The notes beneath the pieces were generated by a model. The model was not told where the DNA came from. It made no database searches and saw only the letters and a program-made list of their open reading frames with translations. The position numbers and the translations under genes were made by a program. 62,937 nt of DNA from assembly GCA_900322175.1 (NCBI GenBank), contig ONYZ01000007.1, forward strand, positions 1-62,937. The letters are read 5' to 3'. Positions 23,835 through 34,800 of this stretch are shown here, piece after piece (the first letter of the stretch is position 1; every line of letters starts with the position of its first letter). Source of the DNA: an uncultured Prevotella sp. GTDB lineage: Bacteria > Bacteroidota > Bacteroidia > Bacteroidales > Bacteroidaceae.

Positions 23835-25244
23835 ATGAATAATCGATTATACGGAAACCTTATTTTCGAACTCTCTCACGAGGGACGAAAAGGCTATAGC
23901 CTGCCAAAAAACAATTTGGGCGATTATGAGATTCCTGCTTCGATGCAGCGTGCAGAAGAGGCTCAGTTGCCAGAGTGTGATGAGCTGACGGTGGTGCGTC
24001 ATTATACCAATCTGTCGAATAATAACTTTGGTGTTGATACGGGCTTCTATCCTCTTGGCTCTTGCACGATGAAGTACAATCCCAAGATCAATGAGGAGAT
24101 GGCAATGCTCCCACTATTTCAAAACCTGCATCCTAAACAGCCTGTTACAACAGTAAAGGGTGCTCAGGCATTGGTAACGCTGCTTGAGAAATCGCTCTGC
24201 GAACTTACTGGATTGGCTCACTTTACTTTTAAGCCCTATGCTGGCGCTCATGGCGAGTTGACTGGTCTGATGACCATCGACAACTACCATCGCAGTCGTG
24301 GCGATATGGCGCGCAAAAAGGTGGTTGTGCCTGATAGTGCTCATGGCACCAATCCTGCCTCGGCAGCAGTATGCGGATTAGAGATCGTTGAGGTGAAATC
24401 GTTGGCCAACGGTCAGGTTGATTTCGAGGATCTGCAGCGCATCGTAGGTGAGCAAGGTCAGGAGATTGCTGCTATGATGATGACTAATCCTAACACACTA
24501 GGACTATTCGAAACCCGTATACCTGAAATAGCAAAACTGATACATGACTGCGGTGGATTGATGTATTACGATGGCGCAAATCTGAATCCTATGCTTGGTG
24601 CTTGTCGCCCTGGCGATATGGGATTTGATGTGATGCACATCAATCTGCACAAGACATTCTCAACACCTCATGGTGGTGGTGGTCCTGGCTCTGGTCCTGT
24701 CGGTGTTCGCGAGGGATTACAGGATTGCTTCCCATTTGTGTCACCTTATCAAGGCAACTTTGCCGTGATGATGCGTGCCTATGCATACATTCTGTCGTTA
24801 GGTCGTGAACATGTTAAGGAGGTTGGCCCGCTGGCAGTGCTCAATGCCAACTATATCAAGGAGAGTTTGAAAGATGTATACGAACTGCCCATTGATGGCT
24901 TATGCTGTCATGAGTTTGTGTTCGACGGATTGAAGGATAAGAGCACGGGTATTACTACGATGGATGTGGCTAAGCGACTGCTCGACTATGGTTACCATGC
25001 GCCTACCATCTACTTCCCACTGCTATTTCATGAGAGTTTGATGATTGAGCCCACTGAGAACGAGTCGAAGGAGACACTTGATGGATTTATTGAAGTGATG
25101 CGAAAGATAGCCGAGGAGGCTAAGACCGATCCAGAATTGGTGAAGAGTGCACCACACACGACACCAATCGGACGTGTTGACGATGTCCTCGCAGCTAAGC
25201 ATCCTGTAACGACTTACCGCCAACTAAAGGCAGAAAATGTTTAA
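23835..25244 (+). CDS. gcvPB: glycine decarboxylase subunit 2 (P protein beta)
   Basis: C-terminal half of the split P protein, carrying PLP on K273 in [20 protein letters not shown]. The 469-residue length is a little shorter than the usual 480 or so. [16 protein letters not shown] near residues 57-72 is diagnostic. It assembles with GcvPA as an alpha2beta2 enzyme. The stop TAA overlaps an ATG (TAATG) that begins a single mini-ORF leading to lpd. Confidence 0.95.
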   Translation: MNNRLYGNLIFELSHEGRKGYSLPKNNLGDYEIPASMQRAEEAQLPECDELTVVRHYTNLSNNNFGVDTGFYPLGSCTMKYNPKINEEMAMLPLFQNLHPKQPVTTVKGAQALVTLLEKSLCELTGLAHFTFKPYAGAHGELTGLMTIDNYHRSRGDMARKKVVVPDSAHGTNPASAAVCGLEIVEVKSLANGQVDFEDLQRIVGEQGQEIAAMMMTNPNTLGLFETRIPEIAKLIHDCGGLMYYDGANLNPMLGACRPGDMGFDVMHINLHKTFSTPHGGGGPGSGPVGVREGLQDCFPFVSPYQGNFAVMMRAYAYILSLGREHVKEVGPLAVLNANYIKESLKDVYELPIDGLCCHEFVFDGLKDKSTGITTMDVAKRLLDYGYHAPTIYFPLLFHESLMIEPTENESKETLDGFIEVMRKIAEEAKTDPELVKSAPHTTPIGRVDDVLAAKHPVTTYRQLKAENV

Positions 25245-25258
25245 TGTTTAATATTTAA
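25244..25258 (+). promoter_or_regulatory. single mini-ORF relay between gcvPB and lpd
   Basis: ATG TTT AAT ATT TAA starts on the last base of the gcvPB stop, and its own stop overlaps the lpd ATG at 25258. It is the same 14-base step as the four-unit relay upstream of gcvPA. Confidence 0.8.
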
Positions 25259-26493
25259 TGTCTAAGGTTGATTTGATTATCATCGGCGCGGGGCCTGGAG
25301 GTTACCGCGCCGCTGAATATGCTGCTAAGCAAGGCCTGAAGGTGGTCATCTTCGAAGGCTCTGAGGTAGGGGGTACTTGTTTGAATGTGGGTTGTATCCC
25401 AACTAAGACCTATGTGCATAGCGCTACTTTTGAGGAGGCTCGTGAGCGTATGGCTGCGGTAGTGGCCCAACTTCGTCAGGGTGTTGAGGGCATTCTCTCG
25501 CATCCTAACATCACGTTGGTTCGTGAGAAAGGAGTGTTTACAGACGCTCATACCGTTGGTGACTACACAGCCGATAATATCATCATAGCCACTGGTTCTG
25601 AAACAAAATGGCTTCCTATCAAGGGCATAGACAATCCACGTGTAGTAGATTCTACAGGTTTGCTGAAATTAGAAGCCCTCCCCAAACGTCTCGCCATTAT
25701 TGGTGCTGGTGTTATAGGTATGGAGTTCGCATCAGTTTTCAATCGCTTTGGTTCTGAGGTAACAGTCATCGAATATCTAAAGGAATGCCTGCCTGCTCTT
25801 GATAGTGACATTGCCAAGCGCCTGCGCAAGTACTTAGAGAAACAGGGTATCACATTCAAGATGAAGACTGCTGTCGAGAATATCGCAGATATCGATGCCG
25901 ATGTAATCCTGATGGCTACAGGCAGAAAACCTCGTGCCAATGGGCTGAACCTTGAAATCTTAGGTGTTACTCTTACCCCTCAAGGTGCTATTCCTGTGGA
26001 TGATAACTATCAATTGTCAATTGTTAATTCTCAATTAAATGGCATCTATGCCATCGGTGATGTGAATGGTAAGCAGATGCTGGCTCATGCCGCTGAGATG
26101 CAGGCCATACGTGCAGTGAATCAAATCATCGGTAAAAAGGATGGTATAGACTTCAGCATTATGCCTGCAGCGATATTCACCCAACCAGAAGCTGCCTGCG
26201 TAGGTCCAACAGAGAATCAGCTAAAAGAACAAGGTATTGCTTATGAATGCAAGAAGTCATTCTGGCGTGCCAATGGTAAGGCACTTGCTATGGGCGAAAC
26301 AGAAGGGGCGTTGAAACTATTCGTTTCTGCAGATGGTCTTATCCTAGGCTGTCATGCCTATGGTGCTCATTCTGCCGACATTATACAAGAGGTAAGTGTG
26401 CTGATGTGTAAACGCACCACTATAAACGAACTTGCCGACATGGTACACATTCATCCTACACTATCAGAAATATTAAAGTCCGCTGTAGAGTGA
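25258..26493 (+). CDS. lpd: dihydrolipoamide dehydrogenase (L protein), short form
   Basis: Reoxidises dihydrolipoyl-GcvH using FAD and NAD+. The redox pair C41/C46 lies in GGTCLNVGCIPTK, the NAD site is IIGAGVIGMEFASVF, and the C-terminal H399/E404 pair lies in HIHPTLSE. At 411 residues it is about 50 shorter than typical enzymes; most of the loss seems to follow the redox helix (about residues 52-90). An AT-rich intergenic-type repeat (26011-26036) is read in frame as QLSIVNSQLN on the protein surface. It is last in the gcv operon. Confidence 0.92.
   Translation: MSKVDLIIIGAGPGGYRAAEYAAKQGLKVVIFEGSEVGGTCLNVGCIPTKTYVHSATFEEARERMAAVVAQLRQGVEGILSHPNITLVREKGVFTDAHTVGDYTADNIIIATGSETKWLPIKGIDNPRVVDSTGLLKLEALPKRLAIIGAGVIGMEFASVFNRFGSEVTVIEYLKECLPALDSDIAKRLRKYLEKQGITFKMKTAVENIADIDADVILMATGRKPRANGLNLEILGVTLTPQGAIPVDDNYQLSIVNSQLNGIYAIGDVNGKQMLAHAAEMQAIRAVNQIIGKKDGIDFSIMPAAIFTQPEAACVGPTENQLKEQGIAYECKKSFWRANGKALAMGETEGALKLFVSADGLILGCHAYGAHSADIIQEVSVLMCKRTTINELADMVHIHPTLSEILKSAVE
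26011..26036. repeat. CAATTGTCAATT-type repeat inside lpd
   Basis: The segment CAATTGTCAATTGTTAATT followed by CTCAATT resembles the AATTGACAATTGATAATT repeat found between genes at 40158-40183 and, more loosely, 55889-55923. Here it is translated in frame within lpd without breaking it. Confidence 0.65.
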
Positions 26494-26501
26494 TTTTTTA
26501 A

Positions 26502-26578
26502 CCTACGGATTGTACGGATTTTACATATTTATTGTTCTCTTATAAAGAATAGTCAGTAAAATTCGTATAATCCGTAGG
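26502..26578. terminator. long inverted repeat between convergent lpd and purN
   Basis: Arms of 23 bases (26502-26524 and 26556-26578) are complementary except for two positions and begin CCTACGGATT. The loop is 31 bases and AT-rich. It lies between two convergent stops and may end both transcripts, though a classic T run is absent. Confidence 0.6.
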
Positions 26579-26581
26579 CTA

Positions 26582-27148
26582 TTATATATTCGAAATAACC
26601 TCTTCCACAACCTTGGGGAAGTATTTCATCTCCAGTTGGTGTTCTTTCTCTGCTATGTCATCAACTGTATCATTAGGCGAAAGTGCAACTTTGTATTGGG
26701 CGATAATCTCGCCTGAGTCGCAAATTGGCGTAACCCAGTGAACGGTCATACCCGTCTCAGTTTCGCCAGCCTCCTTCACTGCCTCGTGCACATGGTGTCC
26801 CCACATTCCCTTGCCGCCAAATTTGGGTAGCAGTGCAGGGTGAATGTTGATGATACGATGCGGATAGGCGTCGATCAGGAAATTGGGAACCAAGGGTAGA
26901 AAACCTGCCAATACGATAAAGTCGATGCTGTACTTCTGCATCAGCGGCATCATAACGTCTGGGTTGTTCAAATCGGCCTTGGGTGTAACAGCCGTTGGCA
27001 CACCAAGATTCTCTGCACGAACTAATGCGTATGCATCAAATTTGTTGCTGACCACGAGAGCGCAATTCACGCTCTCAGAGTCAGCAAAATACTTTATCAG
27101 ATTCTCGCAGTTTGTACCACTGCCAGAAACGAATATCGCTATGTTCAT
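26582..27148 (-). CDS. purN: phosphoribosylglycinamide formyltransferase PurN
   Basis: Catalyses the third step of purine synthesis, moving a formyl group from 10-formyl-THF to GAR. The 188-residue protein shows FVSGSGTN (phosphate loop), LAGFLPLVP, the catalytic Asn/His in INIHPALLP and the Asp in PICDSGEII. Its start overlaps the ddh stop as a four-base ATGA junction, so the two are translationally coupled. Placement opposite the gcv operon links two C1-folate functions, but they are separately transcribed. Confidence 0.95.
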   Translation of the reverse strand: MNIAIFVSGSGTNCENLIKYFADSESVNCALVVSNKFDAYALVRAENLGVPTAVTPKADLNNPDVMMPLMQKYSIDFIVLAGFLPLVPNFLIDAYPHRIINIHPALLPKFGGKGMWGHHVHEAVKEAGETETGMTVHWVTPICDSGEIIAQYKVALSPNDTVDDIAEKEHQLEMKYFPKVVEEVISNI

Positions 27149-28044
27149 ACCAGGTGCTCGATGAGGTCGGCACGATCGCCAGGAAGCATATCGATTACTG
27201 GAATCTCAACCATTGTGTAGCAGCCTGGCTGCAGACGCATAGAAGCACGAGCAACATTTACCAATACCTGACCAGTGAGGGCTGGGTTGTTGATGCTCAT
27301 ATTGAATTCCAAACGCTGGTTCTGAGTCTTACCAGAAACACCCTTACGAACCAGGTTTACACCGTGTCCCATATCGCGAACATCGTCAACACTCTCTACC
27401 TGGAATACGTGAGTCTCATCGCTAGCGAAGTATGGATCGGCCTTGATAGCCTTTGTTACCTCTTCAAGCTTAGCGCCATCTTCAAGCTCTACGTATACCA
27501 TACGGCGGTGGATACCCTCGCCCAAGGGGATAGTCATGCTAAGTGCATTTTTTACACCTTCCTTAGAACGAACACATACGCTGTGGCCCATAGACATGCC
27601 TGGACCGAAGTTGGTGTAGCTAAGGCCCTTTGGAGCCAGACTCTGCATCAGTGTCCGAACGATTGAATCTGAACCTGGATCCCATCCAGCTGCAATCACA
27701 CTAACGGTGTTTGTCTCTTTGTTCAGTTTCATAAGACGCTCGCGATAGCCACGAATCTGAGTGTGGATATCAAAAGAGTCAACAGTGTTGATGCCAAGAG
27801 GAAGAATCTGATTGGCATACTCTTCACAACTACGTGTTGGAGTAGCAAGGATAGCAACGTCAACATCCTTAAGATCGCGGATGTCCTTAACTACTTCGTA
27901 CTGAGCCAATTCTGCAGGCTTGTTTTCTGCACCATTACGACGCACGATACCTGCTACTTCAAAGTCGGGAGCAGTCTCGAGAGCCTCGAGAGCGTACTTT
28001 CCGATGTTGCCGTAACCTACTACGGCTGCTCTGATTTTCTTCAT
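27145..28044 (-). CDS. ddh: meso-diaminopimelate D-dehydrogenase
   Basis: Ddh makes meso-DAP in one step from tetrahydrodipicolinate using NADPH and ammonia, a shortcut for lysine and peptidoglycan precursors. The 299-residue protein opens with RAAVVGYGNIGKYALEAL, the Rossmann NADP site, and shows GWDPGSDSIVRTLMQ and GPGMSMGHSVCVR, both family-diagnostic. A -7 element TACTTTTG lies on the minus strand at 28094-28087, without a good -33. purN follows with ATGA overlap. Confidence 0.95.
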   Translation of the reverse strand: MKKIRAAVVGYGNIGKYALEALETAPDFEVAGIVRRNGAENKPAELAQYEVVKDIRDLKDVDVAILATPTRSCEEYANQILPLGINTVDSFDIHTQIRGYRERLMKLNKETNTVSVIAAGWDPGSDSIVRTLMQSLAPKGLSYTNFGPGMSMGHSVCVRSKEGVKNALSMTIPLGEGIHRRMVYVELEDGAKLEEVTKAIKADPYFASDETHVFQVESVDDVRDMGHGVNLVRKGVSGKTQNQRLEFNMSINNPALTGQVLVNVARASMRLQPGCYTMVEIPVIDMLPGDRADLIEHLV

Positions 28045-28244
28045 ATCTTAATCTTCTTTTGTTGATTATTTCTTTGTTTGCGGTTGCAAAAGTAATGCTT
28101 TTCTCTTAAATTGCGTAACAATCTGCCAGAAAAATAATCTAAAATCTTTCACTTTGTGATAAATTAAAACTTTATGAGCTTAAAATGCAATAAAATGTTA
28201 GGTTTCTGCGTTTAAATAGATGTATATATACAAAATTGAAAGTT

Positions 28245-28847
28245 ATGATAGAATATATCAAGGGAGAACTGACCGAGTTGACCCCTGCACTTGCAACTGT
28301 CGAGGCGGCTGGAATTGGTTATGGTCTGAACATATCACTGAATACATTCAGTGCAATACAAGGAAAGAAAGATGTGAAACTCTACGTCTATGAGGCTATT
28401 CGTGAGGATGCACATCTTTTATATGGTTTTGTAAACAAGAAGGAACGCGAGATGTTCCTGTTATTGATAACTGTGAGTGGAGTTGGCGCTAATACTGCCC
28501 GCATGATGCTCTCTGGCATGAGCGTGGCCGAACTTTGTAATGCTATATCTACTGGTAATTCCAAACTGATACAAAGTATAAAGGGGATTGGTAAGATGAC
28601 AGCCCAACGTATCATTGTAGATCTTAGAGACAAGATAGTTACGCTGGGTATTTCTGATGAGATACCTGCTGGTGGCCAGATGGCGACACCTGTGAATAAT
28701 CAGGTTAAGGATGAGGCAATATCGGCTCTTACCATGCTGGGATTCTCCCCAGCTCCCACACAGAAGGTTGTGCTGCAAATACTGCAAGAACAGCCCAACG
28801 CTCCCGTTGAACAAGTTGTTAAACTGGCCCTCAAACAAATTAAGTAA
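28245..28847 (+). CDS. ruvA: Holliday junction DNA helicase subunit RuvA
   Basis: RuvA binds Holliday junctions and loads RuvB for branch migration. The 200-residue protein begins MIEYIKGEL and contains the two helix-hairpin-helix motifs [13 protein letters not shown] (about 78-90) and [13 protein letters not shown] (about 113-125), plus the C-terminal RuvB-contact domain from about 155. An in-frame TTG at 28236 is possible but the ATG at 28245 fits the family. The sprA gene begins directly after its stop, a neighbour pair conserved in Bacteroidota. Confidence 0.95.
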   Translation: MIEYIKGELTELTPALATVEAAGIGYGLNISLNTFSAIQGKKDVKLYVYEAIREDAHLLYGFVNKKEREMFLLLITVSGVGANTARMMLSGMSVAELCNAISTGNSKLIQSIKGIGKMTAQRIIVDLRDKIVTLGISDEIPAGGQMATPVNNQVKDEAISALTMLGFSPAPTQKVVLQILQEQPNAPVEQVVKLALKQIK

Positions 28848-31800
28848 TTGGTTTTGAGACGGATAGTAAGGATAATAGTGTGCTTCCTCTTCGCGTGCGT
28901 GCATACGTATGCGCAGAGGCAGGACTCTCTGAAGGCAAGATTTCGCATTCAGAAGACTGTCCCTGTACTAGTGCATGATCTCGACTCGTCGGTCATCGAC
29001 CTGAAGACTCCTCCCAACATCCGTCAGACGGTAGAGTATAATGACTCGCTGAATGTATATTACATCGGCTCGAAACTTGGCGATTCTTACTTGAATGCCC
29101 CTATACTGATGACTCCTGAAGAGTATCGTAAATGGGTGGAGAAGCGTGCGCTTAACGACTTCTTTCACAAGAAGAACGCTGAGAATACCCAAAACGCAGG
29201 AAAGGATAAGTTCGACCTGATGGATATGCATTTTGATCTTGGACCTGCCGAGAAGATCTTTGGTCCTGGTGGTGTGAGAATTAAGACTCAGGGTACTGCT
29301 GAACTAAAGGTAGGTGCAAACATCAAGAAGACCGACAACCCATCGCTGCCTATCCGCAATCGTAAGAATACGGCTTTCGATTTCGATGAGAAGGTGAACC
29401 TGAACTTGAACGGTAGGGTGGGTGATAAGGTAAACATGAATCTGAATTATAACACCGATGCTACCTATGATATCGACGCTCAAAACCTTAAGCTGAAATA
29501 CGAAGGTAAAGAGGATGAGATAATAAAACTTGTTGAGGCTGGTAACGTTAGCTTTCCATCCAACAATTCGTTGGTAAAGGGAGCCAGTAGCTTGTTTGGT
29601 ATTCGTACAGATATGCAGTTCGGCAGATTAAAGTTGCAGACGGTTTTGTCGCAGAAGAAATCCTCGACCAAGAGCGTATCGTCGAAAGGTGGAACTCAGA
29701 CAACTGCTTTCGAGATGGACGTGGCTGATTATGAGGAAAATCGTCATTTCTTCCTGTCGCACTATTTCCGCAATCGTTATGATCAGGCTATGTCAACAAT
29801 GCCTAATCTCACCACAGGTGTCGAGATTAATCGTGTCGAGATTTGGGTGACCAATAAAACAGGAACGACATCAAATACTCGTAACATCATCGCAGTGACT
29901 AATCTTGGTGAGAATAGTCAGCGGGTGCCCGATAATAATGCAAATGATTTATACACTATTCTGACCACCCAGTATGCCGATGCACGTGATATCGATCAGA
30001 CAAACACTGTACTATCGACAATTCCTGATTTTGAGAATGGTCGTGATTATGAGAAGTTGTCAAGTGCCCGACTGCTCACCTCATCGGAGTACACCATCAA
30101 TAAGGCTTTAGGATACGTATCGCTGAAGTCTGGTTTGCAGACCGATCAGGTGCTGGCTGTTGCTTTTGAGTTCACGTCGGGTGGAGTGACATATAAGGTA
30201 GGTGAGTTTGCCGCCGATATCACTGAGACATCAAAGGCGCTCTATGTCAAGGCTCTGAAAAATACATCAAACAACCCGCAGCAGGCCAACTGGGACCTGA
30301 TGATGAAAAATGTGTATTATCTGGCCTCAAAGGTGGAAAAGACCAAGTTCCGCCTTGATATAAAATACCAAAGTGATACTGCAGGTGTTTATCTTACTTA
30401 CATACCTGATCAGCGTGTTAAGAGCACTACACTCCTGAAGATGTTAGGTTGTGACCGTTTGGACAATAACAACAAGTTGCATCCTAACGGATATTTCGAT
30501 TTCGTAGAGGGTTATACTGTAAGCGATGGCAGAGTTTTCCTTCCGTCAGCCGAGCCATTTGGTGAATATCTGCGCAAGCAACTTGTGCTAAACGGATTGT
30601 CTGCTTCTGAAGCTGAGAAATATGTGTTTAGCGAACTATATGACTCGACTAAAACTGTTGCCAAATTGGTGGCCGAGAAGGATAAGTATATGCTGATAGG
30701 TCAGTATAAGGGCTCTTCGGCCAATGTTATTTCGCTTGGTGCTATGAATGTGCCCCATGGTTCGGTGGTGGTAACAGCTGGTGGTGTGGTACTTACCGAG
30801 GGCACGGATTACTCTGTAAATTACTCTGCAGCTGAGGTTACCATTCTTAATCAGAGCATCATTGATGCTGGTACAAATGTTAGTGTATCGCTCGAATCAG
30901 ATGCCGAATATGGTATGCAGCGCAAAACTATGCTGGGTGTCAATTGGGAATATGAACTGTCGAAGAGTTTGCAGATTGGTGGCACGCTGATGCATCTTAG
31001 TGAACAGGCACTTACGTCAAAGGTATCAATGGGCGAGGAACCGCTGAGCAACACGCTTTGGGGACTGAACGTGAACTGGAAACAGGAGTCGCAGTGGCTT
31101 ACTTCGATGCTAAATAAGATACCTTTCCTACATGTAAAACAGCCTTCGCATATATCATTCACTGGCGAGTTTGCCCAATTGATAGCCGGTACAGCGCGCG
31201 GTACTCAGGATAATGCCTCATACGTAGACGATTTTGAGAACACAAAGAGCTATCTCGATATGAGTAATCCTAAGGAGTGGACTCTGTCGGGTGTACCTTC
31301 TATGTTTAACGAGAGTGGAGACAAAACAGGTGTCACCAGTGGATATAATCGTGCGCTGCTAGCTTGGTATAACGTCGATCCTATCTTTACCCGTCGCAGT
31401 TCTACACTCACCCCAGCCCATATCAAAAGCGACCTCAATCAACTATCTAATCACTATGTGCGCGAAGTGTATGTAAAGGAACTCTATCCTAATCGTGACC
31501 AGAGTACCTATAACGGCGCAACGTCTACTCTCCCTATACTCAATCTGGCTTATTATCCTCAGGAACGCGGTCCATATAACCTTTCGCTCGATATTAATAG
31601 CGAGGGTAAACTGCTCCAGCCAGAGACTAAGTGGGGCGGTATGATGCGCAAGATTGATACCAATGATTTTGAACAGGCAAATATCGAGTATATCGAGTTC
31701 TGGTTGCTCGATCCATTTATCTACACTCGTGAAGATGGTACTGCAGCTCAGTATTCAGGCGATTTGTATTTCAACCTTGGTGAGGTGAGCGAGGATATTT

Positions 31801-34800
31801 TGCGTGATGGTAAAAAGTTCTATGAGAGCGGTATGCCTGTGGATGGTAGTCAGAATTTCACTACCACCCAGTGGGGAAAGATTCCCGTTCAAGCAACTCA
31901 GACATACGCTTTTGCTACCACCACGGGCTCAAGAAAGAAACAGGATACAGGATACAACGGACTGACCGATGAGGAGGAACAACAGTATGGTGCATATAGT
32001 GAATGGCTAAACTCTGTCAGTTCTATCGTAACTAATGATAGTATTCTGCAGTCATGGCGCCAGGACCCAGCTGGCGACGACTACCATTACTTCCGTGGAT
32101 CAGACTTCGACAATGAGCGTAAAAGTATCCTTGAGCGCTACAAGCGCATAAACAACCCACAGGGAAACTCGCCTGAAACTGAAGATCAGACAGAATCGTA
32201 TGATACTAGTTATAGGAGTGGCCCCGATGTAGAGGACATTAATCAGGACTATACTCTGAACGAGTATGAACGCTATTATCAGTATAAGGTTCGTATCAGT
32301 CCTGAGATACTCGATGCCTATCGCAATGGTGCACCTCCTGCTGACTGTTTTATTACGGATATGCGTACCAGTAGTGTTAAGTTGCGCAATGGCGATACCA
32401 CTAGCGTAAACTGGTACCAGTTCCGTATCCCTCTAGCCGAATACGAACGTAAGGTGGGATCTATCAGCGACTTCACCAGTGTGCGCTTCATGCGTATGTT
32501 TATGACGGGCTTCCAGAAACCAATAGTTTTGCGATTTGGTAGTCTTGACTTGGTGCGTGGCGAGTGGCGCATCTACAAGCAGAGTCTCAGCAATGGTGCT
32601 GAGAGTGGAGTGCTCGAAGTGAGTGCTGTAAATATCGAGGAGAACAATGACAAGACACCTGTGAACTATGTCCTGCCTCCAGGCATCAGCCGTGTTACCG
32701 ATCCATCACAGCCACAGTTGGTAGAAAACAACGAACAGGCACTCAATATGGTGGTTAAGGGCATACAGCGAGGCGAGTCAAAGGCCGTATATCGTAACAT
32801 AAATCTCGATCTTCGTCAGTACAGACGTATGCAGATGTTTGTACATGCCAACCATCTGGTGCCCGATGCAACACAGTTGCAGGACAACCAGTTGGCTGTG
32901 TTTGTACGTATGGGTAGCGATTATAAGAACAATTACTACGAATACGAGATTCCACTGGCTCTTACTCCTGATCGCAGCGACTATAGCAAGTATTCTACAG
33001 CCGATCGTCGTGCAGTGTGGCCCGAGGATAATATGCTAGATGTGAGTCTTGATATATTCACCCATCTTAAGAAGATGCGTAATCAGGCCAAGGCTCAGGG
33101 AATTGGTAGCTTCAATCAGGTGTATACCGATTACGATCCTAATCGCCCCGGCAATAAAATCAGTATCCTTGGTAACCCAACCCTTGGCGAGGTTAAGGTG
33201 ATGATGATTGGTGTCCGCAATATTTCGGGCGAGGTTAAGTCGGGTGAGGTGTGGGTAAATGAACTCCGACTTATGGATAGCAACAATGATGGTGGTTGGG
33301 CTGCGTCGGGCACAATGAATGTGCAATTATCTGATTTCGGTACTATCAATCTCTCAGGTCGATATGTGAGTGATGGATTCGGTGGACTTGAGGAGAGTGT
33401 GATGCAGCGTTCTACTGATACGCAGAAGGAGTATTCGGTAACGGCTCAGTTAGAACTTGGTAAGTTCTTTCCTGACAAGGCCAAGGTGAGTGCGCCTCTC
33501 TATTATTCGGTTACTCAACAAGAGATTCGTCCGCGTTACAATCCTATGGATTCTGATATGCGACTGAGTGATGCACTAGATGCTGCTGCCGACAGACATG
33601 AGCGCGATAGTATTGAGAGTATAGCTGTCACCAAGACTCGTAACACCAACTTCTCGCTGTCTAACTTGCGTTGGGGATTGAAGACCAAGCGTCATCCTAT
33701 GCCTTATGATCCCGCCAACTTCTCATTCTCGTATAGTCATTCGCATCGTAACACTTCGGGTAAGACCACGGTCTACGAGAAGGAGGACCAGTGGCGTGGC
33801 GCACTCAACTATAGCTACTCGCCTGTCTATAAGACGTGGGAACCATTCAAGAAACTAAAGGGCAAGTCAAAGTGGTTGAACTTCCCTAAGGCTTTGGGCT
33901 TTAACTATCTGCCGCAGAGTGTTGCATTCAATACAGAGATGACTCGTAACTATTACGAACTGCAGGAGCGCGACCTTGAGAGCATTGAAAACCAAAGTCT
34001 GCCGCTAACCTTCTCCGAGCAATTCCTGTGGAATCGTGATTTCTCACTGCGTTGGGATTTTACCAAGAATTTCCACTTCAATTTCCAGTCGGCCACTAGG
34101 GCAGAGATTGAGGAACCTTATACACCTATTAATAAAGATCTCTATCCCGATCAGTATGCTGCTTGGAAGGATTCTGTTAAACAGAGCATACTCAACTGGG
34201 GTACGCCGCTCGATTACCAGCAGCAGGTAACGGCCTCGTATCAGTTGCCGCTCAATAAGTTGCCTATCTTCGATTGGCTCAATGCCGATGCATCTTATAC
34301 AGGTAAATATACTTGGGTACGCGGTACTGAACTTGAGGATGGTACAAGTCTTGGTAACACCATTACTACCAATCGTAACCTTTCGATTAACAGCGCACTC
34401 AACCTCGAAACACTATATAATCACATCCCATTCCTGAAGAAGGTTAACGAGCGTTTTAAAAAATCAAATAATAAGAAGACAAGCAACCAGCGGCAGAATA
34501 CCAAAAAACCTGCTGCCAAGCAGAAGATAAGTGCTTCGCAGAAATCAGGAGCAAAAGACTCTGTGAAGGTTAAGCGCGATATAGAGAAAGAGTGGTGGTA
34601 CAAACCCGCCCAGAGTGTTGCCCGAGTGCTGATGATGGTACGTAGTATCAACGTCAGCTATCGCACTCAGTATTCGATGCTGTTGCCAGGATTTATGCCT
34701 AATGTAGGCGATATGTTGGGACAGAATAAGTCGGGTAGTGCATTGGCTCCTGGTCTTGATTTCGCATTCGGACTTGTGGGTGACGGCTATCTTGATAAGG

